Below are positions 1-7,561 of a stretch of 64,000 nt of DNA, piece by piece; within the stretch, counting starts at the first letter, position 1, and every line of letters starts with the position of its first letter. The notes under the pieces were generated by a model. That model made no database searches. It had not been told where the DNA came from and was given only the letters and a program-made list of their open reading frames with translations. The stretch is from an uncultured Hyphomonas sp. (GTDB taxonomy: Bacteria; Pseudomonadota; Alphaproteobacteria; Caulobacterales; Hyphomonadaceae). The DNA is taken from assembly GCF_963677035.1 (NCBI RefSeq), contig NZ_OY781472.1, positions 372,001 through 436,000 on the forward strand, read 5' to 3'. A program made the translations under genes and the position numbers.

Positions 1-163
1 CGAGCACAAGGAAATCTACGCCAAGCGCCGCGTGCCGCTGCGCCGGTACGGCATTCCGGAAGAGGTGGCGAACATCACCCTGTCCTGCGTGCTGCCGGCC
101 GCCAGCTTCATGACCGGCGTACACATCCCGGTCGATGGCGGCCTGACAATTAAAAACGCTTAA
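1..163 (+). CDS. SDR-family oxidoreductase, C-terminal end (partial)
   Basis: The reading frame is open from the window edge and gives the last 53 residues of a classical short-chain dehydrogenase/reductase. The tail has the family pattern RYGIPEEVAN, then SFMTGVHIPVDGG, the loop and strand that close the NAD(P)-binding fold. The catalytic Ser-Tyr-Lys part lies outside the window, so the substrate cannot be named. The TAA stop lies in the first unit of a 15-bp tandem repeat. The next gene is convergent. Confidence 0.85.
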   Translation, partial: EHKEIYAKRRVPLRRYGIPEEVANITLSCVLPAASFMTGVHIPVDGGLTIKNA

Positions 164-211
164 GGCAAAAACGCCTAGGGCAAAGACGCTTAGGGCAAGA
201 CCGCCTAAAGC
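152..211. repeat. Four tandem 15-bp repeats, each carrying an in-frame stop
   Basis: Four direct units are seen: 152-166 AAAAACGCTTAAGGC, 167-181 AAAAACGCCTAGGGC, 182-196 AAAGACGCTTAGGGC and 197-211 AAGACCGCCTAAAGC. Since 15 is a multiple of three, all keep the SDR frame and each would read K-(N/D/T)-A-stop-(G/S). The first supplies the real stop and the other three repeat it. On the minus strand the units lie just past the aminopeptidase stop and are T-rich, so they may also act in its 3' end. Confidence 0.85.
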
Positions 212-222
212 GCATTTCCCGA

Positions 223-2892
223 CTAGGGGGCGGCGGCGAAGGCCGCCTCCAGGTCTGCCTGCGTCGCAGCTTTCCGGGCCATGCAGAGCTGGATCTTCTC
301 CCGCGCCAGCGACAGTTCGCGTTCATGTCCTTCGGCGAGATCACCATATTCTGCGAACAGGGCGTTCAGCGCATCGAGGCCTTCGGCATCGCAAAAATAG
401 GATCCGAGCCGCGGCGTGCGGCGCTTCCACTGGGCCGGAATGGCATTCAGGAAGGCCGGGAAATTGTCTTCCAGATACGTCCACATCGCCTCACGCGTTT
501 CCGGCGTTCTCATCTGCAGCAGGGCCATGGTGTAGGTTTCCCGCGGGCCAAGCGCAGCAGAGGCGATCAGGCCCCGCGTGCGGGCGGCCTGATCCGGATC
601 CGTCACACTGCCCAGCGCGATGGCGACAGACTGGCCGAAGGCCGGATTGTCGATCTCGTCATTGGCCGTCAGCACACGGTCATATGCGGCCTGCCCGCCC
701 TGATCCAGCAGGACGAGAAGTCCTGATGCATAGAGGTCGCTGGACAGGCTTTCATCCGCATCCGGATCGCTGATCCACGTGTCCATTTTCGCGGCAAGGC
801 CTGCCCGGGCATCTTCCTGTTTCAGGATCGTGGCATCGAACTCTACCAGGCTGGTCTCCAGTTCCGGGTCTTCGCCCTCACCCATCATCTGCGCGTGCAG
901 CCGGACAGATGCCGCCTCCGCGTCGGCGCGCAGGCCGGGCGCATCGTCCAGTTGCTCCATCAGATCCGCATAGATGCCCAGTACGGCGGAGACGACGGCG
1001 GCATCCTCGTGCTGTACCCCGGCGGTGAGCACCTGGCGCAGCGTGGCGGCATCCATCTTCCCGGCATCGAAGTCCGCCTCGGCGCTATCGATGGCGGTCA
1101 GCGCTTCGGCGGCCGGCAGACCGGGCAGGACGGCGATCAGCCTGTCCCAGCCGTCACCCGCAAGATTGAACCGGTAATAGCCTGTGCCATTGGCATTCGG
1201 GTGGTAGGCGTCCGGGCATGTCGCGCCCTCCAGCGGCATGACCTGCCGGGGCGCCTTCAGAAGCGTGCAGGACCGGCCTGACTCATCTCCTTCGTGCCAG
1301 GAGACACAGACCGGGATAATCCAGTGGCGATCCGGGTCCGCTTCGGAGCCCAGCGGGCGATAGCGGCTCTGCTCAAGGACGACTTTTGCGCCAATGCTTG
1401 TGCACTGAAGCTCTGTCTCCAGCAGCGGCACGCCATTCTGGGTCACGAATGTCTTCATCGACCGGCCGATATCCGGATTGCCCGTTGTCCGCCCAATGGC
1501 GCGGAAGAACTCCGCGCTGTCGGCGGAGCCGTCGGCATATTCGGCGATATATCTGCCCAGCGCCGGACGGAACTGCTCCGGCCCGAACCACGCATCCACC
1601 ATGCTCAGTATGGCCTGTCCCTTGTTGTAGGTGATTGCATCATAAGCATTGCGGATATCCGCATTCTCCGTGATCGGCTGGGCCACGGCGCGGGCACTGG
1701 ACAGGCTGTCCAGCCGCATGGCGGCAATCGCATCGGCGACCGCCTGGATGTCATAGCCGCCATCCGGTTCCAGCGTGCTGAGCACGGCCGGCTCAGCCCA
1801 GCTGGCAATGCCTTCCTTCAGCCAGAGATCGTTCCACCAGGGCGGGGTGACGAGATCGCCGAACCACATGTGCGACAGCTCATGCGCGTGCACACTTTTC
1901 ATCGACCGCAGGAACAGGGCGCCGGACATCTCATTGGCGAGGATGCGGCTTTCCCGGTAGGTGATCGCGGCGGCGAGTTCGGTCGCGCCCGACGGCCATT
2001 GCGGCGCGGCGATGATATCCAGCTTTTCATAAGGATAGGGCTGTTCCAGCGCCTCTTCGAAGAATTCCACGATGGCCGGCGTGATGGAAAGGATGGCCCC
2101 CAGCTCCTCGCCCTTGCCTGCGCGGGCATAGCCCGTCAGCGGCACAGGCCAGTCGCGCATCGCATTCACCGGGATCGTCCCGGCGGGGACCTTCTCGAAA
2201 TTACCGACGGCGACCGACAGGAGATAGGTCGACAGCGGCCGGGTGGGCAGGAAGGTCACGCGGTCAAAGCCCGGCTTGTCCGGAACCCGCGAGGCGACCG
2301 GCGTGTTGCCGATGGCCAGCATGTCTTCCGGCACGATCAGCGTGATATCGAACGGCGCCTTGAAGCCCGGCTCGTCAAAACTCGGCAGGAAGCGGCGCGC
2401 CTGGATGCTTTCGGACTTGGCCAACGCATAGGCTTCGCCCTTTTCCTCCACCCGGAACAGCCCGGCGAGGTTCGCGTCGAAGGCGGCGGTATAGTCGATG
2501 TCGAGTGTAATACCGCCCGAATGAACTCGGTTCGGAAAACCGACCCAGACCACGCCGGTCGGGTCCACTTCGGTCCAGCTGGCCGGCCGGGTCTCGCCGC
2601 CTGCCGTCACCGTGACCGAAGACACGTCGAGATCCGCCCCGTGCAACCAGATCCCCGGCGCAGAGGCCTCCAGATTGACGTCAATCTCGACATGCCCGGC
2701 GAAGGTCGTCTCCCGCGGATCGACCGTCATCTCCACCCGGTAGGCCACGGGCTGGGCCACGCCGGAAAGCCGGCCGGCTGGCGCCGCAGCTCTCAGATCG
2801 TCCATCGGCACGGCCCGGATCTGCGGACCGAAGGCCGAAGGCTGCACACAGGCCGCCAACAGGAGGAGAAGGGACGCCGCCAGATACCGCAT
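223..2892 (-). CDS. M1-family zinc aminopeptidase, lipoprotein
   Basis: The 889-residue product begins with a lipoprotein-type signal (MRYLAASLLLLLAAC, Cys15), so it should be membrane-anchored on the periplasmic or outer face. The N-terminal beta domain is followed by the zinc site HELSH (337-341) and a third ligand Glu360 in WLKEG, exactly 18 residues later as in M1 gluzincins. Tyr422 in the AITYNKG segment fits the transition-state tyrosine. The C-terminal half is helical and ERAP/APN-like. The exopeptidase motif, normally G-x-M-E-N or GGMEH, reads GATEL (302-306), so the N-terminus-binding site is atypical. It probably trims peptides from external protein. It ends close to the 15-bp repeats and has a 174-bp gap to the GST gene. 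Confidence 0.92.
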   Translation of the reverse strand: MRYLAASLLLLLAACVQPSAFGPQIRAVPMDDLRAAAPAGRLSGVAQPVAYRVEMTVDPRETTFAGHVEIDVNLEASAPGIWLHGADLDVSSVTVTAGGETRPASWTEVDPTGVVWVGFPNRVHSGGITLDIDYTAAFDANLAGLFRVEEKGEAYALAKSESIQARRFLPSFDEPGFKAPFDITLIVPEDMLAIGNTPVASRVPDKPGFDRVTFLPTRPLSTYLLSVAVGNFEKVPAGTIPVNAMRDWPVPLTGYARAGKGEELGAILSITPAIVEFFEEALEQPYPYEKLDIIAAPQWPSGATELAAAITYRESRILANEMSGALFLRSMKSVHAHELSHMWFGDLVTPPWWNDLWLKEGIASWAEPAVLSTLEPDGGYDIQAVADAIAAMRLDSLSSARAVAQPITENADIRNAYDAITYNKGQAILSMVDAWFGPEQFRPALGRYIAEYADGSADSAEFFRAIGRTTGNPDIGRSMKTFVTQNGVPLLETELQCTSIGAKVVLEQSRYRPLGSEADPDRHWIIPVCVSWHEGDESGRSCTLLKAPRQVMPLEGATCPDAYHPNANGTGYYRFNLAGDGWDRLIAVLPGLPAAEALTAIDSAEADFDAGKMDAATLRQVLTAGVQHEDAAVVSAVLGIYADLMEQLDDAPGLRADAEAASVRLHAQMMGEGEDPELETSLVEFDATILKQEDARAGLAAKMDTWISDPDADESLSSDLYASGLLVLLDQGGQAAYDRVLTANDEIDNPAFGQSVAIALGSVTDPDQAARTRGLIASAALGPRETYTMALLQMRTPETREAMWTYLEDNFPAFLNAIPAQWKRRTPRLGSYFCDAEGLDALNALFAEYGDLAEGHERELSLAREKIQLCMARKAATQADLEAAFAAAP

Positions 2893-2944
2893 GAAACGCT
2901 TCCTTGTCTTGTTCCGCTCTCCTGCTTAGCGCATCCGGGGAGCC

Positions 2945-3070
2945 ATGAAACCCGTTCTCTCGATACCCGATCCTTCCCCATTGTTCGAGAGCCAGACCGC
3001 CGCGGAGGCGTTTGAGGACACGCTTGCACTGACGGTAATCGCCGCCGTCCCTCACGACGTGATGGCCTAG
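2945..3070 (+). CDS. Possible 41-residue small protein (doubtful)
   Basis: A small ORF starts at ATG 2945 after a weak GGGGAG only two bases upstream and ends at TAG 3068-3070, overlapping the 3' end of the GST gene by four bases. The product begins MKPVLSIPDPSPLFES and is rich in Ala, Pro and acidic residues, with no domain I recognise. It fills most of the gap between two minus-strand genes. The poor ribosome binding site makes this doubtful; it may be chance. Confidence 0.2.
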   Translation: MKPVLSIPDPSPLFESQTAAEAFEDTLALTVIAAVPHDVMA

Positions 3071-3681
3071 CCCGCGAAGCCGCGCGCCTTCATGGCCTCA
3101 AACCAGCGGCCGAGATTGGCGTGTTCCTTGTGCGGCGCATACTTCATCACACGGCCGAAACCGCAGGCGATGAAGAGCGTGATGTCCGCAATGGAGAAAC
3201 GCCCGGCCGCAAGAAACTCATTATCGGCGAGGTGGGCGTCGAAGCGCTCGGCCATCTTCTTGGCAGCCTTCTCACCCTTGGCGGCAGCCTCGGCGCTTTG
3301 CGGCACTTCCAGCGGCGCCATGGCGGGGTGAGCATTGCGGAACCAGGTGGCGAACTGGATGAAGAACATCATCTCCACGCGCCGGTCCCACATCTCGATC
3401 AGGGCTTTCTCCTTCGGGTCGCCGCCCATCAGGTTCGGCTCCGGGAAGATGCCTTCGAAATAGGTACAGATCGCGCGGCTTTCGGTGATCTTCGTGCCAT
3501 CGTCCAGCACCAGCGCGGGCACTTGCGCGAAGGGCGAGATTTCGCGGTATTCCGGCGTCTTGTGTTCCTGCTGCATGATCGAGACTTCTTCGAGCTCGAC
3601 CGCATCCAGCTTGCCCTTGGCACGCAGGAAATAGACGACACGGTCAGGGTTCGGTGCCTGAGGGCTGTGATAGAGCTTCAT
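3067..3681 (-). CDS. Glutathione S-transferase family protein
   Basis: A 204-residue protein with the two-domain GST layout. The N-terminal thioredoxin-like half (1-80) has MKLYHSPQAPNPDRV, the cis-Pro segment QVPALVLDDG and the glutathione-binding TESRAICTYF motif. The helical C-terminal half ends with AAGRFSIADITLFIACGFG, the N-capping Asp region of GSTs. The start has a good ribosome binding site (GGAGGA, spacing 5). It lies between the TonB receptor and the M1 aminopeptidase on the same strand. The substrate is unknown; a cytosolic conjugation or thiol-transfer role is inferred from the family. Confidence 0.9.
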   Translation of the reverse strand: MKLYHSPQAPNPDRVVYFLRAKGKLDAVELEEVSIMQQEHKTPEYREISPFAQVPALVLDDGTKITESRAICTYFEGIFPEPNLMGGDPKEKALIEMWDRRVEMMFFIQFATWFRNAHPAMAPLEVPQSAEAAAKGEKAAKKMAERFDAHLADNEFLAAGRFSIADITLFIACGFGRVMKYAPHKEHANLGRWFEAMKARGFAG

Positions 3682-3701
3682 GGGGTTCCTCCGATTATGT
3701 T

Positions 3702-5900
3702 CTAGAATGTGCGGCTGATGCCGATGGTGGCATTGACCGGCTCGCCGGGGAAGTAGCGCGGGTTGCCGAAGGACACATCGGCCCGGTCAGCGTAGCGCTC
3801 ATCCGTCAGGTTGCGGATATTGATCCAGACCGTGTGCGTATCGGTCCAGGCCCACGCCGCGCGGGCGCCGAGCACCGTGTGGCCGGGATAGGTGTTCTGA
3901 TTGCCGGGGTCTGAGAAGTATTCGCCGACATGTTCGACATTCAGCGACAGCAACAGGCGGCGGGTCGCCTGCCAGTTCAGCCGCGCATTGGCGAGCCATT
4001 CCGGCGCCGTGTCGATCTGGTTGCCATCGAGGATGGTGTTGGAAGCGGACGCCACGACCCGGTCAAAAGTATAGGTCTGGTCCGACCATGACACATTGCC
4101 CGACAGGGACAGTGTATCAGTGAGGTCATAGGCGGCGGAGACTTCTGCGCCCTTGTGCTCTGTTGAGCCGTCGGTGACGTTCAGGCCATTGGAGTCGCGG
4201 AAGAAGAAATGCTCCTTGTCCATCCAGTAGGCGGCGACATCGAAGACAAGCCGCCCGTCCAGCGCCGCGCCGCGCGCGCCGATCTCCACACTGTCCAGCG
4301 TTTCGGTATCGACCTGCCCGACCAATTGCCGGTTTTGCAGGCGGTAAAGGTCTGACACCTGCGGGGCCCGGGCCCCGCGGGCATAGTTGGCATAGAGATC
4401 AACCGTGTCGGAGACGGACCAGACCGCGCCGAGCTTTGGCGTCAAGAACGCATAGGAATCCGTCCGGTCGGCGGGCACGTTGAAGCGGCCATTGATGCCG
4501 GGGGGCGCTTTGGTCGAGTAGTCGTAATCATGGCTCTCACCGCGCAGGCCTGCAAGGATGCGGACATCGCCTGACAGCGCCCATTCCAGTTCGGTCCACA
4601 GCGCCGCGACGGTTGTGTCGACGTCATAGTCATAGTGGATGCCTTGCGGGAAACGGGAGTCGCCGGGGAAGAAGCCGAACGGGTCCGGCTGGATCTCGCG
4701 GAGATAGCCGCTGGCGGCATCTAGGTCTGTGCCGATGCGCCAGGTGAGCTGTTCAGAGACGGGCTGTTCATAGCGCACCATGACGCCGCCGCCGGTGTGG
4801 CCGTTCTTCTCCACGCCGCCATTCGGCAGGAAGTGCTGCGCAAAGATCATCGCCTGCGAATGAGCGTAGGGCATCAGGACCAGCATGCCATCGAACAAGG
4901 GCCGTTCAAGACGCGCGCCAAGGCGGGCGGACCAGGCATTGCGGTAAGCTTCTGGATTCGGATTCGACTTTGCGATGCCCTCGTCCTTATAGGCATCAGC
5001 GCCGACGATATAGCCGCCCGATTCCTGCTCCAGATTCTGGCCTGACAGCCAGACCGTCGCGTCCCAGAGGCCCGGATTGAACTTGCCGACGACGGAGAGT
5101 TTCTGCTGGTTGACGCCGGTATTGTCGCGCCAGCCATTGTCTTTCTGCAGGGAGAGATTGACGAGCCAGTGCTCGCCCTCGTCCAGCTTCATGTCGGTGC
5201 GCCAACGGCCAAGCGTGCCATAGGCGGCGCGCACTTCGCTGCCCTCGCCCGGCTCCGGCAGGATGACGTTGATCAATCCGTGCACGGCATTTGAGCCGTA
5301 TTTCGCACTGCCCGGTCCGCGCACGACTTCGATGGCGTCGGCGATCTCGTGGTGCGGCTCGATCAGGGAATTGACGTTGCCGAAGGCAGGGGAGCGGGTG
5401 GGGACACCATTCTCAAGGATCAGGAAGCTGCCCTGCCCGGCCCCGCCGGTCAGCACCGGCGAACGGATGGCGATCAGATGTTCCTGCCCGGAATTCATCT
5501 GCACGTTCACGCCGGGCAGCTGGTTCAGGATCTCGGCGGGATGATCGGCGGCGGTGGCGTCGATTTCAGCGGCATCGAGTGCAGAGTAACTTCCCGGATC
5601 TGTGTCGGCGCGGTCGCCCCAAACCCACACAGGGTCGTAAGATTTTGTCTGCGTGCACAAAAGGACCAGTCCGCCTTCTTCAGTTTCGGCTGAGTATGGC
5701 GGTTCAATCTCGTCACAGGTCGGAAGTCTGGAGGCATCCGCTTGCCCCCATGCTGGTGCGGCGCCAAACGCAAGTGTCATCCCGGCCGCAGCGCAGAACG
5801 CGGAGAGCCGGGAGCCAGTGGCCATAAGCGAAAGTCTCTGATGGGTCCCGGATAAACGCGTCGCGTTTTCCGGGATGACACGATCCGGACCAGTCTGCAT
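3702..5900 (-). CDS. TonB-dependent outer-membrane receptor
   Basis: The product has a plug domain (PAEILNQLPGVNVQMNSG, then IRSPVLTGGAGQGSFLILE and DAIEVVRGPGSAKYGSNAV) and a 22-strand-type barrel ending in a terminal Phe (GISRTF). I chose the ATG at 5900 because GGGAGGA lies seven bases upstream. This gives 732 residues with a long N-extension before a signal peptide ending AAPAWGQA. An internal ATG at 5825 would give a normal-length signal but has no good ribosome binding site. The signal-peptide region falls within a REP-like palindromic element (5774-5881). The gene is downstream of a CNT nucleoside transporter and shares an operator-like core with it, so nucleosides or nucleotides are a plausible ligand. 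That is inference. Confidence 0.9.
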   Translation of the reverse strand: MQTGPDRVIPENATRLSGTHQRLSLMATGSRLSAFCAAAGMTLAFGAAPAWGQADASRLPTCDEIEPPYSAETEEGGLVLLCTQTKSYDPVWVWGDRADTDPGSYSALDAAEIDATAADHPAEILNQLPGVNVQMNSGQEHLIAIRSPVLTGGAGQGSFLILENGVPTRSPAFGNVNSLIEPHHEIADAIEVVRGPGSAKYGSNAVHGLINVILPEPGEGSEVRAAYGTLGRWRTDMKLDEGEHWLVNLSLQKDNGWRDNTGVNQQKLSVVGKFNPGLWDATVWLSGQNLEQESGGYIVGADAYKDEGIAKSNPNPEAYRNAWSARLGARLERPLFDGMLVLMPYAHSQAMIFAQHFLPNGGVEKNGHTGGGVMVRYEQPVSEQLTWRIGTDLDAASGYLREIQPDPFGFFPGDSRFPQGIHYDYDVDTTVAALWTELEWALSGDVRILAGLRGESHDYDYSTKAPPGINGRFNVPADRTDSYAFLTPKLGAVWSVSDTVDLYANYARGARAPQVSDLYRLQNRQLVGQVDTETLDSVEIGARGAALDGRLVFDVAAYWMDKEHFFFRDSNGLNVTDGSTEHKGAEVSAAYDLTDTLSLSGNVSWSDQTYTFDRVVASASNTILDGNQIDTAPEWLANARLNWQATRRLLLSLNVEHVGEYFSDPGNQNTYPGHTVLGARAAWAWTDTHTVWINIRNLTDERYADRADVSFGNPRYFPGEPVNATIGISRTF
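5774..5881. repeat. REP-like bipartite palindromic element inside a gene
   Basis: The outer arms are a perfect 12-bp inverted repeat, GTGTCATCCCGG (5774-5785) and CCGGGATGACAC (5870-5881). Within lie two hairpins: TCCCGGC/GCCGGGA (5780-5786 with 5807-5813) and TCCCGGA/TCCGGGA (5846-5852 with 5869-5875), the latter with an inner AAACGCG/CGCGTTT stem. The GTCATCCCGG-type ends resemble the dispersed palindromes common between genes in alphaproteobacteria. Here the element is coding, spanning the N-extension and signal peptide of the TonB receptor. Confidence 0.75.
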
Positions 5901-5937
5901 GAACGCTTCCTCCCAAGCGGAAGCCTTGTGTGTCGTA

Positions 5938-5954
5938 CGTACCGCAGCGGTACG
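5938..5954. promoter_or_regulatory. 17-bp palindrome, candidate operator upstream of the TonB receptor
   Basis: CGTACCGC-A-GCGGTACG is a perfect inverted repeat in the 100-bp gap between the CNT transporter and the TonB receptor, 38 bp before the receptor start. On the minus strand the sequence reads GCGGTACGTA, a 10-mer also present upstream of the CNT gene (7389-7402). A repressor or activator site is inferred. Confidence 0.5.
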
Positions 5955-6000
5955 CAAGGGGCTGCCGGTCACGCCTGCGTGTCAGGCTTTTGTCAGCGGG

Positions 6001-7299
6001 TCAGCCATTCGCGCCCGCAAACAGCTGATACGGCAACGCGCCGACGACGGCCGCCGACAGGCAGGTCGCGAACGTGCCCGCCACCAGCGTGCGCCATGAC
6101 AGGGAGAGGAAGTCGTCCCGGCGGCTCGGCTCGATGATCGACAGACCGCCGATCAGGATTCCCATGGAGCCGAAATTGGCAAAGCCGCAGACCGCGTGCG
6201 CGGTGATCATGCGGGTACGGGGGTCCATCGCGTCCGGCGGCACTTCGGCCAGCTGAAGGAAGGCAACGAATTCGGTCAGCACTGTCTTCACGCCCATGAG
6301 GGAGCCCGACTTGGCCGCCTCGTCCAGCGGAACGCCGACCATGTACATCAGCGGCGCGAAGATCCAGCCGAGCACGCGCTCGATGGACAGCGGCGCGCCG
6401 AAAACCTCCGGCAAGGCGCCCAGCCCGGCATTCACCAGCCAGAGCAGCGCCAGCGCCGCGATCAGCATGGTGGCAATGTTAAACACGATCTGCAGGCCAT
6501 CGGTCGCGCCGCGCGAGAAGGCGTCCATGGTGGAGGCGTAGTTGAAGTCCGGTTCTTTCATCCGCTCGGTGGCGGGCGTGGTTTCCGGGATCATGGTGAG
6601 CGCGACGGCAACGGCGGCAGGCGCGGCCATGATGGAGGCCGTCAGCAGCTGGGCCAGCGGGTTCGCCATCTTGCCCTCAAGGAACGAGCCATACACGACC
6701 AGCACGGAGCCCGCGATGGTCGCGAAACCGGCGGTCATCATGATCAGCAGTTCCGACCGGGTCATGCCCTTGATGTACGGCCGGATCAGCACCGGCGCCT
6801 CGGTCATGCCCATGAAGACGTTGGCGGACACGGCCAGCGACGTCGCCCCGCCGAGGCCCATGCCCCGCCGGAAGATGAAGGCAAAGCCATTGGTCACCCA
6901 CTTCAGGATGCCCCAGTGCCACAGCATGGCCGACAGAGCGGCAACGACGATCACGATAGGCAGGATCTGGAAGAAGAAGAGCGGCGGGGGCGTGCCATCC
7001 ATCAGCTGGCCGGCCGCCTGATTGTCCCCGACATAGCCGAACACGAAGCCGGTGCCGGCGCGGGTCGCCGCCTGCAAACCGTCCACCACATCATTGGCAT
7101 GGAACAGGATGGAGCGAATGAAGGGAATGCCGAACAGAATGAGCGCGAAGACAAACTGCATCACGGTGGCGCCGATGACCACTTTCCACGGGAACAGTTT
7201 GCGCTTTTCAGACCAGGCCCAGCAAAGGCCATAGATCATGGCGATGCCGAGCAATGCGCGGGCATTGTCCCAGCCCCATTCAAATCCCATGATATTCAT
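6001..7299 (-). CDS. Concentrative nucleoside transporter (CNT/NupC family)
   Basis: A 432-residue inner-membrane protein with about eight to ten hydrophobic helices. CNT signature segments are present: GMTEAPVLIRPY (the nucleoside-binding GQTEAPL-like hairpin), GVKTVLTEFVAF (the K-x-x-x-NEFVA-Y-like segment, with Asn replaced by Thr) and CGFANFGSMGILIGG near the end. It should import nucleosides with H+ or Na+. A second ATG three codons in is also possible. The gene precedes the TonB receptor on the same strand with a 100-bp gap, and a GCGRTACGTAYCGC-like site lies 90 bp upstream, pointing to joint regulation of outer- and inner-membrane uptake. Confidence 0.93.
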   Translation of the reverse strand: MNIMGFEWGWDNARALLGIAMIYGLCWAWSEKRKLFPWKVVIGATVMQFVFALILFGIPFIRSILFHANDVVDGLQAATRAGTGFVFGYVGDNQAAGQLMDGTPPPLFFFQILPIVIVVAALSAMLWHWGILKWVTNGFAFIFRRGMGLGGATSLAVSANVFMGMTEAPVLIRPYIKGMTRSELLIMMTAGFATIAGSVLVVYGSFLEGKMANPLAQLLTASIMAAPAAVAVALTMIPETTPATERMKEPDFNYASTMDAFSRGATDGLQIVFNIATMLIAALALLWLVNAGLGALPEVFGAPLSIERVLGWIFAPLMYMVGVPLDEAAKSGSLMGVKTVLTEFVAFLQLAEVPPDAMDPRTRMITAHAVCGFANFGSMGILIGGLSIIEPSRRDDFLSLSWRTLVAGTFATCLSAAVVGALPYQLFAGANG

Positions 7300-7388
7300 G
7301 CCAGCGCAGTCTCCCTTCCCCGAAGATATGTGCCTTATGGATTAAACGTGACAGCGCCGCAGGGGAAGCGCTCATCTGTGAAGCAGGT

Positions 7389-7402
7389 GCGATACGTACC
7401 GC
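7389..7402. promoter_or_regulatory. Candidate operator upstream of the CNT transporter
   Basis: GCGATACGTACCGC is a 14-bp near-perfect even palindrome (one mismatched pair) centred on CG. Read on the minus strand it contains GCGGTACGTA, matching the site before the TonB receptor. Even palindromes centred on CG are typical of LacI-family operators. The regulator itself is not in this window. Confidence 0.45.
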
Positions 7403-7561
7403 CCGGCAAGCAGCTGGGCAGGGCCTGGGCCGATTGCACCGGATATAAATCTGCAGTTTGACGGGGCCCGGCCCGGGGGATAGGTTTTCGCCTTAATTAT
7501 CAGACCTCTGGCGCGATCTCCTGAGAATCGGCCCGCCGGACGTCAAGGAGACCGGACCCCG

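Noticed and set aside
152..211. Considered as a CRISPR fragment
   Set aside because: The units are directly adjacent 15-mers with no spacers and no cas genes are near.
1294..3015. A 573-codon plus-strand frame opposite the M1 aminopeptidase
   Set aside because: It is antisense to a gene with clear catalytic motifs, and its own composition (Arg/His/Gly-rich) is that of a shadow frame.
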